A program made the translations under genes and the position numbers. Positions 37,482-45,251 of a stretch of 64,000 nucleotides of DNA are shown piece by piece. The stretch's first letter is position 1. Each line of letters starts with the position of its first letter. Below the pieces are notes generated by a model, which worked only from the letters and a program-made list of their open reading frames with translations, was not told where the DNA came from and searched no databases. This DNA is from Kribbella kalugense (lineage in GTDB: Bacteria > Actinomycetota > Actinomycetes > Propionibacteriales > Kribbellaceae), in the NCBI RefSeq assembly GCF_004365875.1, contig NZ_SODF01000002.1:2544971-2608970 (forward strand), in the 5' to 3' direction.

Positions 37482-39350
37482 ATGTCCGCGAAACGCCTCC
37501 TGCCGGTCCTGGTCGCTGCCCTCTGCGTGGCCGCCGCCGGACTCGGCTTCGGCACCGCCCCACCCGCCCAAGCGGCAGGTGAACAGGTCAACGTCTGGCT
37601 GACCACCACCAACGACTCGGCCGGCCGCAACGTGACCCGTGGTCTGCAGCAGCAGACGCCGGTCAGCTTCGGCCCGGCCGGCGGCTCGGCGAACCAGACC
37701 GTCACAGTCAACGAGAACACGACGTACCAGTCCTTCGAAGGCGGTGGCGCGTCGTTCGCCGACAGCTCCGCCTGGCTGCTGAACAGCAGCAACACGATCT
37801 CGGCTGCGACCCGCGACCAGGTGATGAAGGACCTGTTCGACCCGGTCAACGGGATCGGCCTGGCCTTCATCCGCAACCCGATGGGCGCCTCCGACCTGGC
37901 CCGGTTCAACTACTCCTACGACGACACCTGCTGCGATCTGAACGACTTCAGCATCCAGCACGACCTGGCCGACATCGTCCCGCTGACCAAGCAGGCCCGG
38001 CAGCTCAACCCGGCGGTCAAGGTGATGGGCTCGCCGTGGAGCGCGCCCGCCTGGATGAAGGACAACAACGACTTCGTCCACCGCGGCTGGCTGAAGGCCG
38101 AGTACTACCCGATGTACGCGCAGTACTTCGTCAAGTACCTCCAGCAGAACGAGGCCCAGGGCAACCACATCAACTACGTCTCGGTGCAGAACGAGCCGAC
38201 CTGCTGCGGCACCGACGACACCGGCTACGCGTCGATGAACTGGAACGGCTCCGGCCTGCTCGAGTTCACCAAGAACAACCTGCTGCCCGCGCTGCACGCG
38301 GCCGGGCTGACCACCAAGGTGCTGATCCTCGACTACAACTGGGGCAACTACAACGACCTCGGCTCGGTCCCGATCGCGGACGCGACGCTGCGCAACGACC
38401 CGAACTTCGGCGGCATCGCCTGGCACGGGTACGGCGGCGACGTGAACCTGCAGTCCCAGATCCACAACCAGTACCCGTCGGTCAACGCGTACATGACCGA
38501 GCACTCCGGCGGCACCTGGATCGCGAACCAGCAGGACGAGGACATGAACAACCTCGTCGACTACACCCGTAACTGGGACAAGTCCTGGGTCAAGTGGGGC
38601 CTTGCGCTCGACCAGAACCACCTGCCGTACGTCGGTGCCGGGTGCAACGTCTGTACCGGGCTGGTGACGGTCCAGCGTGGTGGCAGCCGGGCGGGTCAGG
38701 TCGACAAGACCATCGAGTACTACACGATGGGTCACCTGACCAAGTTCGTGAAGCCGGGTGCGCTGCGGATCGACTCGACCGCGAACAGCTCGGTGAAGAA
38801 CGTGGCCTGGAAGAACCCTGACGGTTCGAAGGCGTTGATCGCGTACAACACCACGGGCGGCTCCCAGTCGGTGCGGGTGAACTGGGGCTCGCAGTCCTTC
38901 GTCTACACGCTGCCGACCAAGACGTCGGCGACCTTCACCTGGTCCGGCTCGCAGAGCGGCGACGGTGGCGGCGGTGGCGGACAGATCACCGGCCTGGCCG
39001 GCAAGTGCATCGACGTCGCCGGAGCCAACAGCGCGGACGGTACTGCGGTCCAGCTCTACGACTGCAACGGGTCGAACGCCCAGCAGTGGACCCGCCCCGG
39101 CGACGGGACGATCCGCTCGCTCGGTAAGTGTCTCGACGTCAACGCAGGCTCCGTCGCTGACGGTGCGCGCGTACAGCTCTACACGTGCAACGGCAGCGCC
39201 GCTCAACAGTGGACTTATACGAGTGGGAGAGATCTGGTGAATCCGCAGGCGAACAAGTGTCTCGATGTCACGGGCAACAACTCTGCCAACAGCACACCAC
39301 TGCAGCTGTGGAGCTGCACCGGTGCGGCCAACCAGAAGTGGACCGTCTGA
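37482..39350 (+). CDS. Secreted GH30-family glycosidase with C-terminal CBM13
   Basis: 622 residues. The signal peptide (LLPVLVAALCVAAAGLGFG) is preceded by AAGGGAG. The GH30 barrel shows FEGGGASFADSSAW, FIRNPMGASDLARFNYSYDD, the acid/base Glu238 in VQNEPTCC and the nucleophile Glu340 in YMTEHSGGTW. A beta-sandwich follows. A glycine-rich linker (about 490-500) leads to a CBM13 trefoil (about 502-622). GH30 members of this look include beta-1,6-glucanases and glucosylceramidases; beside GH16 and GH1 genes, beta-1,6-branched glucan of fungal walls or laminarin is the likely substrate. Its TGA overlaps the GH18 start (ATGA). Confidence 0.9.
   Translation: MSAKRLLPVLVAALCVAAAGLGFGTAPPAQAAGEQVNVWLTTTNDSAGRNVTRGLQQQTPVSFGPAGGSANQTVTVNENTTYQSFEGGGASFADSSAWLLNSSNTISAATRDQVMKDLFDPVNGIGLAFIRNPMGASDLARFNYSYDDTCCDLNDFSIQHDLADIVPLTKQARQLNPAVKVMGSPWSAPAWMKDNNDFVHRGWLKAEYYPMYAQYFVKYLQQNEAQGNHINYVSVQNEPTCCGTDDTGYASMNWNGSGLLEFTKNNLLPALHAAGLTTKVLILDYNWGNYNDLGSVPIADATLRNDPNFGGIAWHGYGGDVNLQSQIHNQYPSVNAYMTEHSGGTWIANQQDEDMNNLVDYTRNWDKSWVKWGLALDQNHLPYVGAGCNVCTGLVTVQRGGSRAGQVDKTIEYYTMGHLTKFVKPGALRIDSTANSSVKNVAWKNPDGSKALIAYNTTGGSQSVRVNWGSQSFVYTLPTKTSATFTWSGSQSGDGGGGGGQITGLAGKCIDVAGANSADGTAVQLYDCNGSNAQQWTRPGDGTIRSLGKCLDVNAGSVADGARVQLYTCNGSAAQQWTYTSGRDLVNPQANKCLDVTGNNSANSTPLQLWSCTGAANQKWTV
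38985..39347 (+). repeat. CBM13-coding module, copy in GH30 gene
   Basis: This segment (ITGLAGKC ... NQKWTV) is repeated with very few changes at 39440-39796 in the GH18 gene and, inverted, at about 36010-36375 in the GH16 gene. Several runs of DNA are identical between the GH30 and GH18 copies, e.g. CTGCAGCTGTGGAGCTGCAC. Confidence 0.85.
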
Positions 39351-40720
39351 TGCGCCGGGTGGCGGCGGCAGCCGCGGCTCTGGTACTCGGCGCCGGCCTG
39401 TTGATGGCGGCCGCTCCGGCACAGGCAGCGACCGGGACAATCACGGGGTTGGCCGGGAAGTGTGCGGATGTGGCGGCGGCGAACAGTGCGGACGGGACGC
39501 AGGTCCAGCTGTACGACTGCAACGGGTCCGGTGCGCAGCAGTGGTCGCGGCAGAGTGACGGGACGCTGCGTTCACTGGGCAAGTGCTTGGACGTGTCGGG
39601 CGGCTCTGTGGCCAACGGTGCACGGGTGCAGCTGTGGACGTGTAACGGCAGTGCGGCGCAGCAGTGGACCTACACGGCCGGGCGCGACCTGGTGAACCCG
39701 CAGGCGAACAAGTGCCTCGATGTCACCGGCAACAACTCGGCCAACAGCACTCCGCTGCAGCTGTGGAGCTGCACCGGTGCGGCGAACCAGAAGTGGAACG
39801 CCCCGGCCGGGGACGACGGACCACCGCCGACCGGCAGCGGTCCGATGGCGGCCGCGCCGTACCTGTATGAAGGCTGGGGTGACCCGCCGAACCCGGCGAC
39901 CGTGATGAACGCGTCCGGGGTGAAGTGGTTCACGATGGCGTTCATCCTGTCCAACGGCTACTGCAACCCGCAGTGGGACGGCGGGCGGCCGCTGACCGGT
40001 GGTGCGGATCAGCAGGCGATCAACACGATCCGGTCCAACGGCGGCGACGTCGTGGTGTCCTTCGGCGGCTGGTCCGGGAACAAGCTGGGTCAGAGTTGCG
40101 GGTCGGCGAGCGAGCTGGCGGCGGCGTACCAGAAGGTGATCAACGCGCTGTCGCTGAAGGCGATCGACATCGACATCGAGGACCAGGAGGTCGCCCAGCC
40201 GGCAGTCCGGCAGAAGGTGATCGACGCGCTGAAGATCGTCGAGCAGAACAACTCCGGCATCACGACGTACCTCACCTTCGGTACGACGACGTCCGGGCCG
40301 GACGGGAACGGTCAGGACCTGATCCAGCGCGGTGCGAACTCCGGGCTGAACCTGGACGGCTGGGTGATCATGCCGTTCGACTTCGGTGGCGGCTCGACCA
40401 ACATGGGCACGCTGACCCGGCAGGCGGCTGACGGGCTGAAGAACCAGGTCAAGGCGGCATACGGGCTGAGCGACGACGCGGCGTACCGCAAGATCGGCAT
40501 CTCCTCGATGAACGGCATCACCGACGTGGCCGGCGAGCGCGTCAACGTGTCGGACTTCGAGTCGATCCTGTCGTACGCGTCCCAGCACCACCTGGCCCGC
40601 TTCACGTTCTGGTCGGTCAACCGCGACCGTCCGTGCACCGGTGGCAGCGCCGACAGCTGCTCGGGGATCTCCCAGGGTGACTGGGACTTCTCCAAGGTGA
40701 TCGGCCGGTACGCGGGGTAG
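39350..40720 (+). CDS. Secreted GH18 chitinase-like enzyme with N-terminal CBM13
   Basis: 456 residues. The signal peptide (VAAAAAALVLGAGLLMAAA) is followed directly by a CBM13 trefoil (about 31-150), the mirror of the GH30 arrangement. After a Pro/Gly linker comes a GH18 barrel: APYLYEGWGDPP, VVSFGGWSG (the SxGG strand) and the catalytic strand KAIDIDIED with Asp273, Asp275 and acid Glu277. The first Asp of the usual DxxDxDxE is Lys here. It probably cuts chitin or a related N-acetylglucosamine polymer, complementing the beta-glucanases in attack on fungal walls. The start overlaps the GH30 stop; a very long hairpin follows. Confidence 0.9.
   Translation: MRRVAAAAAALVLGAGLLMAAAPAQAATGTITGLAGKCADVAAANSADGTQVQLYDCNGSGAQQWSRQSDGTLRSLGKCLDVSGGSVANGARVQLWTCNGSAAQQWTYTAGRDLVNPQANKCLDVTGNNSANSTPLQLWSCTGAANQKWNAPAGDDGPPPTGSGPMAAAPYLYEGWGDPPNPATVMNASGVKWFTMAFILSNGYCNPQWDGGRPLTGGADQQAINTIRSNGGDVVVSFGGWSGNKLGQSCGSASELAAAYQKVINALSLKAIDIDIEDQEVAQPAVRQKVIDALKIVEQNNSGITTYLTFGTTTSGPDGNGQDLIQRGANSGLNLDGWVIMPFDFGGGSTNMGTLTRQAADGLKNQVKAAYGLSDDAAYRKIGISSMNGITDVAGERVNVSDFESILSYASQHHLARFTFWSVNRDRPCTGGSADSCSGISQGDWDFSKVIGRYAG
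39440..39796 (+). repeat. CBM13-coding module, copy in GH18 gene
   Basis: Second direct copy of the trefoil module, about 450 bases after the GH30 copy. The two copies sit tail to head across the gene junction, so the C-terminal module of one protein and the N-terminal module of the next are near twins. Differences are mostly synonymous third positions. Confidence 0.85.
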
Positions 40721-40728
40721 CGGATCTG

Positions 40729-40803
40729 CAGGCCATCACAATCGGCCGGTGACGGAGCGCCTGAGCCTGCGCTCCGTCGCCGGCCGACGATTGTGATGGC
40801 CTG
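40729..40803. terminator. Very long hairpin after the GH30-GH18 operon
   Basis: CAGGCCATCACAATC (40729-40743) pairs with GATTGTGATGGCCTG (40789-40803). GGCCGGTGACGGAGCGC (40744-40760) pairs with GCGCTCCGTCGCCGGCC (40769-40785) apart from one G-U wobble. The only irregularity is a 3-base bulge (GAC), and the loop is 8 bases. That is 32 paired bases, well beyond a typical terminator stem. It separates the GH18 gene from the MerR gene on the same strand. Confidence 0.8.
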
Positions 40804-40817
40804 GACGTCCGGTTCGT

Positions 40818-40841
40818 TTGACCCTCCGGTTACCGGAGGGT
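40818..40841 (+). promoter_or_regulatory. MerR-type promoter/operator
   Basis: TTGACC (40818-40823) can serve as a -35 and overlaps the inverted repeat ACCCTCCGGT (40821-40830), T, ACCGGAGGGT (40832-40841). A dyad between -35 and -10 with a long spacer is the standard MerR-family arrangement. The MerR gene starts 14 bases downstream. Confidence 0.7.
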
Positions 40842-40854
40842 GGAAGCTTGTCGC

Positions 40855-41670
40855 ATGACGGCGACGGTGACGGTGGGGGAGTTCTCCCGCCTGACACATC
40901 TGAGTGTGAAGACGCTGCACCACTACCACGAGATCGGGCTGCTCGCGCCGGTCTCGGTCGACGCCTCGTCCGGCTATCGGCGCTACAGCACGGGGCAGGT
41001 CGAGACGGCGCAGCTGATCCGGCGGCTCCGCGAGCTGCGGATGCCGTTGACCGACGTCCAGGCGGTGGTCGACGCCGGTGATGGCGCGGCGCGGGAGGAG
41101 CGGTTGCGGGCGCACCTCGAGCGGATGGAGCAGGAGCTCGCGCATACCCGCGAAGTGGTTGTGTCCTTGCGTGAGCTGTTGACGCCGGGCCGGCCCGTGC
41201 TCGACGTCGAGTACCGGTTCATCCCGCCGTTCCGTGCGTACGGCGTCCGTGGGCAGGTACTGCGGGACGAGATCGGACCGTGGTGCGAATTCGCCTTCGG
41301 CCGGCTCGGTGAGGTGGCCGGTCACATCCCGGGGACCTCGGGAGCGACGTACAGCGACGAGTTCTTCGCCGACGACAAGGGTGAGGTCGTCGCCTTCCAT
41401 CCGGTCGCGCCGGACCAGGCGCCGGCGGACGGGGTCGAGCTCGTCGACCTACCCGGCGGGTACTTCGCGATCGCCGTCCACGCCGGTCCGATGGCCGACT
41501 TCGACCGTACGTACGGCGCGTTGGGCAGCCACGTCGCGGAGTACTGCGAGGTCGCGCCCGGACCGATCCGTGAGCTCTACCCCATCAGTCCGGGTGATGT
41601 GTCCGACCCGGTCGACTACCGAACCGAAGTCTGCTGGCCGATCCAGCGGATCCCTGCACTGAAAGGCTGA
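40855..41670 (+). CDS. MerR-family regulator with GyrI-like effector domain
   Basis: 271 residues. Residues 1-75 are the MerR winged helix (VGEFSRLTHLSVKTLHHYHE, then SGYRRYSTGQVE). A coiled-coil dimerisation helix spans about 75-115. Residues about 120-270 are a GyrI/BmrR-type small-molecule-binding domain (VEYRFIPPFRAYGVRG ... DLPGGYFAIAVHAGP). It is a multidrug-binding-type activator, probably autoregulated through the dyad immediately upstream. The VOC gene follows after five bases and is the probable co-transcribed target. Confidence 0.9.
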   Translation: MTATVTVGEFSRLTHLSVKTLHHYHEIGLLAPVSVDASSGYRRYSTGQVETAQLIRRLRELRMPLTDVQAVVDAGDGAAREERLRAHLERMEQELAHTREVVVSLRELLTPGRPVLDVEYRFIPPFRAYGVRGQVLRDEIGPWCEFAFGRLGEVAGHIPGTSGATYSDEFFADDKGEVVAFHPVAPDQAPADGVELVDLPGGYFAIAVHAGPMADFDRTYGALGSHVAEYCEVAPGPIRELYPISPGDVSDPVDYRTEVCWPIQRIPALKG

Positions 41671-41675
41671 AACAC

Positions 41676-42029
41676 ATGTCTGTATCCCTTGAGAACATCG
41701 CCTTCGACTGCGCCGACGCGGCGACCCTGGCCACCTTCTGGGCCGGTGTGCTGTCGACCGAGGTCGATGCTGATGGCAACGAATTCTTCGCCACCGTGAA
41801 CCGGGCCGCGGCCGGGCCGACGCTGATGTTCCTGCAGGTCCCCGAACCGCGCAACGGCAAGAACCGCCTGCACGTCGACCTCGCTGCCAGCGACTGGGCC
41901 GCCGAGGTGGACCGCATCGTCGGCCTGGGCGCCAAGCGCCTCGACGAGCACACCGAGTACGGCGCCCACTGGATCACCCTCGCCGACCCCGAAGGCAACG
42001 TCTTCGACGTCGCCGAGCAGCACGCCTAA
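41676..42029 (+). CDS. VOC-family (glyoxalase-like) protein
   Basis: 117 residues, one vicinal-oxygen-chelate domain: NIAFDCADAATLATFWAGVL at the start, NRLHVDLAA in the middle and ITLADPEGNVFDV at the end are hallmark segments. Metal ligands could be the His in LHVDL and the Asp/Glu near the end. Behind a drug-sensing MerR regulator, a resistance or detoxification role is plausible, but many such proteins have no assigned reaction. The stop overlaps the convergent ArsR stop in CTAA. Confidence 0.85.
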   Translation: MSVSLENIAFDCADAATLATFWAGVLSTEVDADGNEFFATVNRAAAGPTLMFLQVPEPRNGKNRLHVDLAASDWAAEVDRIVGLGAKRLDEHTEYGAHWITLADPEGNVFDVAEQHA

Positions 42030-42331
42030 TCCAGCTGGTCCAAGTGCGCCCCGAGGGCGTCGAGGCGGTTGTGCCAGAGATCGCGGTACGGCGCCAGCCA
42101 GGCGTCGATCTCCGCGAGCGGGCCTGGGCTGAGGCGGTACCAGCGGCGCTGTGCGTCGTGGCGAACCTCCACCAGGCCGGCGTCACGGAGGACCTTCAGA
42201 TGTTTCGACACTGCGGGCTGGCTGAGCGACAGGGCGTCGACGAGTTCGCCGACGGGTCGCTCACCGGCCCGCAACAGGTCGAGAATGTCCCGGCGCCGCG
42301 GCTCCGCCAACACCTCGAACGTACTTGCCAT
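42026..42331 (-). CDS. ArsR-family transcriptional regulator
   Basis: 101 residues, a bare winged helix: FEVLAEPRRRDILDLLRAGE, VGELVDALSLSQPAVSKHLK and LRDAGLVEVRHDAQRRWYRL. No metal-binding cysteines are present, so it is of the non-metal subtype often found next to SRPBCC/AHSA1 genes; none is present here. The last ~20 residues (EIDAWLAPYRDLWHNRLD) are usual for that subtype. It stands alone on its strand, its partner unknown. Confidence 0.9.
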   Translation of the reverse strand: MASTFEVLAEPRRRDILDLLRAGERPVGELVDALSLSQPAVSKHLKVLRDAGLVEVRHDAQRRWYRLSPGPLAEIDAWLAPYRDLWHNRLDALGAHLDQLD

Positions 42332-42351
42332 ACCAGGAATATAACCCCGCT

Positions 42352-42912
42352 CTAGGGGGTGTGGCCGAAGGTGGCGGTGAAGGCTTTGCGGAAGAGGGGC
42401 GGGAGTTCGGGTTTGCCGTCGTCGGCCGCCCAGCGGAGCAAGGCGATGTGAGTTACTCCGAGTACGGCGCTCGCGGCGGCGCTGGCGGCGTACTCGAGGG
42501 TTGGGTCGTCGGCGCAGATTGCGGTGACGAAGGCGTCTTGGAGCCGGAACTGACTGTCGAGGTGGCGGGCCTGGAGGGCTGGGGTCGTGATCATCAGTTG
42601 AAGACGGACGAGGAGTAGGTCCGTGTTCGCCTGTTCGAGGGTGGCCAGGACGGCGCGGCCGATCCGGTCGGCGAGTGAGCCGGTCGAGGGGAGTTCGGCG
42701 ATCGAGGTCGCGGCCTGCTGGTTGAAGTCGTCGTACAGGACGAGGTCTTCCTTGGTGGGGAAGTTCCGGTAGACGGTCATCGCCGAGACGCCGGCCGCGT
42801 CGGCCACCTCGTTGACCGTGGTCGCGTCGTACCCCTGATCGGCGAACAAGCGGAGGGCCTGCCGCTGGATGCGTTGCCGGGTGTCGGCGCGCTGGCGGTC
42901 CCTCAGGTTCAT
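42352..42912 (-). CDS. TetR-family transcriptional regulator
   Basis: 186 residues. The N-terminal HTH is RIQRQALRLFADQGYDATTV with VSAMTVYRNFPTKEDLVLYD, a standard TetR motif; the C-terminal helical domain is unassigned. The start is the ATG at 42912, directly beside an inverted repeat. TAGTAT, seven bases upstream on its own strand, could be a -10 for a leaderless mRNA. It is divergent from an SDR gene and most likely represses it and itself. Confidence 0.88.
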   Translation of the reverse strand: MNLRDRQRADTRQRIQRQALRLFADQGYDATTVNEVADAAGVSAMTVYRNFPTKEDLVLYDDFNQQAATSIAELPSTGSLADRIGRAVLATLEQANTDLLLVRLQLMITTPALQARHLDSQFRLQDAFVTAICADDPTLEYAASAAASAVLGVTHIALLRWAADDGKPELPPLFRKAFTATFGHTP

Positions 42913-42916
42913 GTGG

Positions 42917-42943
42917 TAGATACTAACATCATGATAGTTTCTA
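42917..42943. promoter_or_regulatory. TetR operator and back-to-back promoters
   Basis: TAGATACTA (42917-42925) and TAGTTTCTA (42935-42943) are reverse complements in 8 of 9 positions, with a 9-base spacer. The repeat fills the 33 bases between the two divergent ATGs. Both arms can act as leaderless -10 boxes (TAGTAT leftward, TAGTTT rightward), so a bound repressor would block both genes. Confidence 0.7.
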
Positions 42944-42945
42944 AC

Positions 42946-43683
42946 ATGAACGTCGCGTTGGTGACGGGTGCGTCCCGGGGGATCGGGCGGGCGATCGCGG
43001 AGCGGCTGGCCGCCGACGGGTTCGAGGTGGCGGTCCACTACAACCAGGACAAGGCCGGTGCCGAGGAGACGCTCGAGCGAATCGGTGGTCGCGGGTTCGT
43101 GATCGGCGCCGAGCTCGGCGTACCAGGGGATGTCGACGCGGTACTGGCGCAGTTGACGGCCGGACTGTCCGGTCAGCGGCTGGACGTGCTGGTGAACAAC
43201 GCCGCGGCGCCGCCGGCCGGCCCGATCGGGACCGACTCCGAGGCGGCGTTCGACCGGTTGATGGCGGTGAATGTGCGCGCGCCGTACTTCCTGATCCAGC
43301 GGCTGCTGCCGATCCTGTCCGACGGCGGCCGGATCATCTCGCTGTCCTCGGTTGCGACCCGGATGGCGAACCCGGCGCAGACCTCGTTCGCGATGACCAA
43401 GGGTGCGGTCGAGACGATGACGCGCACGCTCGCGCAGGAGCTCGGCCGGCGGGGGATCACCGTGAATGCGGTGGCGCCCGGCGCGACCCGGACCGAGGCG
43501 AACGGTGCGATCTTCGAGACTCCTGGTCTGTCGGAGCTGATCGTTGCTCAGACCGCGCTCGGTCGGCTGGGCGGCGGTCATGATGTGGCTGAGGTGGTCG
43601 CGTTCCTCGCGTCACCTGCGGCGCGGTGGATCACCGGGCAGGTACTGGACGCGTCCGGTGGGCTACACCTCGGGGTCGGCTGA
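42946..43683 (+). CDS. SDR-family oxidoreductase with Phe at the catalytic Tyr position
   Basis: 245 residues with a Rossmann fold: ALVTGASRGIGRAIAERL, NNAAAPP, SLSSVATRMANP and TEANG. In the YxxxK motif the sequence reads FAMTK, so the catalytic Tyr is Phe while Ser and Lys remain. It resembles 3-oxoacyl-ACP-reductase-type SDRs; activity may be changed or lost. The ATG at 42946 is just behind the TetR operator and may be leaderless; ATG 42931 lies in the operator and is unlikely. The last 21 bases overlap the convergent NagB gene. Confidence 0.85.
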   Translation: MNVALVTGASRGIGRAIAERLAADGFEVAVHYNQDKAGAEETLERIGGRGFVIGAELGVPGDVDAVLAQLTAGLSGQRLDVLVNNAAAPPAGPIGTDSEAAFDRLMAVNVRAPYFLIQRLLPILSDGGRIISLSSVATRMANPAQTSFAMTKGAVETMTRTLAQELGRRGITVNAVAPGATRTEANGAIFETPGLSELIVAQTALGRLGGGHDVAEVVAFLASPAARWITGQVLDASGGLHLGVG

Positions 43684-44385
43684 CTCGGTGTCGAGGTAGA
43701 GCTTGACGTCTGGATGAGTGCGCAGCGCTGTGCCTGGGAAGTCGGGGCTGATGGGCTGTGTCAGGGTGTCGTGGACGGCCTGTCGTTTGACTGATCCAGG
43801 GACTGAGCCGATCAGCTCGTGCGCGTTGAGCAGGCGGGGGATCGTCACGGTGACGGCATGCGTTGGTACGTCGTCCATGGTGGCGAAGTTGCCCTCGTCG
43901 ACCTGTTGGCGGCGACTGGTCTCGTCGAGTGCGACGACCTTCACTGCCTGGGGGGCGTCGAAGTCGGCCGGCGGGTCGTTGAAGGCGAGGTGGCCGTTCA
44001 CGCCTAGCCCGAACAGGACGAGGTCGAACGGCTCGTCGCCCATCAGTTCTGCATAGGCGTCCGGGCCTTCGTCCGGGTCGAGCGGGTGGAAGGTTGCCTG
44101 CGGCACCTTGTCGAGGAAGTGCCGGTGCAGCCAGTTGCGGAAGGACTGCGGGGCGTCCGGTGACAGGCCGACGTACTCGTCCATATGGAAGCACTCGACC
44201 CGGCTCCAGTCGATGTCCGGCTCCTCGGCGAGCGCCGCCAGGGTCGCGGTCTGGCTCGGCGCGGCGGCGAGCATGATCCGGGTCCGGCCGGTCGCCTTCC
44301 GGAGGTGATCGGCAGCCGCGGCTGCCGCGGCGCGGCCGAGGTCCTCGCGGGTCGGGTGCGTGCTGATCCGTGGAGCGTGCGTCAT
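43663..44385 (-). CDS. nagB: Glucosamine-6-phosphate deaminase
   Basis: 240 residues. VECFHMDEYVGLSPDAPQSF and LFGLGVNGHLAFNDPP are the NagB/GlcN6P isomerase motifs with the catalytic Asp and His; TIPRLLNAHELIGSVPG near the C-terminus is also conserved. It converts glucosamine 6-phosphate to fructose 6-phosphate and ammonia in the cytosol. The protein is slightly shorter than E. coli NagB (266). The ATG at 44385 has GGAAGGG upstream. With GH20 and GH18 enzymes in the window it completes amino-sugar use, though the deacetylase and kinase are not seen. The 3' end overlaps the SDR gene by 21 bases. Confidence 0.88.
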   Translation of the reverse strand: MTHAPRISTHPTREDLGRAAAAAAADHLRKATGRTRIMLAAAPSQTATLAALAEEPDIDWSRVECFHMDEYVGLSPDAPQSFRNWLHRHFLDKVPQATFHPLDPDEGPDAYAELMGDEPFDLVLFGLGVNGHLAFNDPPADFDAPQAVKVVALDETSRRQQVDEGNFATMDDVPTHAVTVTIPRLLNAHELIGSVPGSVKRQAVHDTLTQPISPDFPGTALRTHPDVKLYLDTESADPEV

Positions 44386-44423
44386 GAAGACCCTTCCGTG
44401 TGTCCTGGGGAAAGGCTCGCACA

Positions 44424-44443
44424 ACCGGGGGTTTTCCCCCGGT
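44424..44443. promoter_or_regulatory. Perfect short hairpin between nagB and the DedA gene
   Basis: ACCGGGGG and CCCCCGGT (44424-44431, 44436-44443) pair perfectly around a TTTT loop, in the shared upstream region of two divergent genes. It could be an operator dyad or an mRNA-leader hairpin of nagB. Confidence 0.4.
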
Positions 44444-44523
44444 CGGTACGGTGGCTGACCAGACCCGAAGACGGCGGTTGGCTCCAGTGTGTGGGTGGTG
44501 TGTGCGGGCCTAGCGTCGTGGCC

Positions 44524-45192
44524 ATGCTGACGACGACGAATCAGGTGCTGATGACCACGCTGCAGGAGCCGACTAGTGGGGTCGCTGGATGGGCGATCGA
44601 TCTCATGGAGCGATTAGGCCCACCAGGGGCTGGGCTCGCGGTGGCGCTGGAGAATCTCTTTCCACCGTTGCCGAGTGAGGTGATCCTGCCGCTGGCCGGG
44701 TTCGCGGCGGCGCGAGGCGACCTGGGGTTGGTCAGCGCGATCGTGTTCACCACGCTCGGGTCGGTCGTCGGTGCGCTCGCGTTGTACGGCGTGGGTGCGG
44801 TGCTCGGCCGGGATCGGACCAGGGCGATCGCCGGGAAGCTGCCGCTGGTGAAGGTGCGGGACGTCGACAAGGCCGAGGAATGGTTCGCGCGGCACGGTCC
44901 CAAGGCGGTGTTGATCGGCCGGCTGGTTCCGGTCGTGCGGAGCCTGATCTCGGTGCCGGCCGGGGTGGAGCGGATGCGGGTCGCGCTGTTCCTGCCGCTG
45001 ACCGCGATCGGCAGTCTGGTGTGGAACTCGTTGCTGATCCTGGCCGGTTACCAGCTCGGCGAGCGGTGGCATCTGGTCGAGTCGTCGGTCGGGGTTTTCC
45101 AGAAGCTGGTGATCGCCGGCGCGGCGGCGGCCGTGGTGTGGTTCGTGGTGGTGAAGCTCCGCGGGCGTTCAGATCCTGAGAAAGTCCAGTAG
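44524..45192 (+). CDS. DedA/SNARE-associated-type membrane protein
   Basis: 222 residues with about five membrane segments. ENLFPPLPSEVILPLAGF and the amphipathic GRLVPVVRSLISVPAGVERM are DedA landmarks; the Glu and Arg residues in them are those needed for function in E. coli homologues. The family moves or flips undecaprenyl phosphate or other lipids and affects membrane homeostasis. TAGCGT seven bases before the ATG may be a -10 for a leaderless mRNA. An alternative ATG lies at 44551. The FMN-reductase gene follows after 59 bases. Confidence 0.88.
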   Translation: MLTTTNQVLMTTLQEPTSGVAGWAIDLMERLGPPGAGLAVALENLFPPLPSEVILPLAGFAAARGDLGLVSAIVFTTLGSVVGALALYGVGAVLGRDRTRAIAGKLPLVKVRDVDKAEEWFARHGPKAVLIGRLVPVVRSLISVPAGVERMRVALFLPLTAIGSLVWNSLLILAGYQLGERWHLVESSVGVFQKLVIAGAAAAVVWFVVVKLRGRSDPEKVQ

Positions 45193-45251
45193 CGTGCTCG
45201 ACTTTGACTACGCTCGAGGTATCACTGCCGATGCCACAGGAGTTGGGTCAG

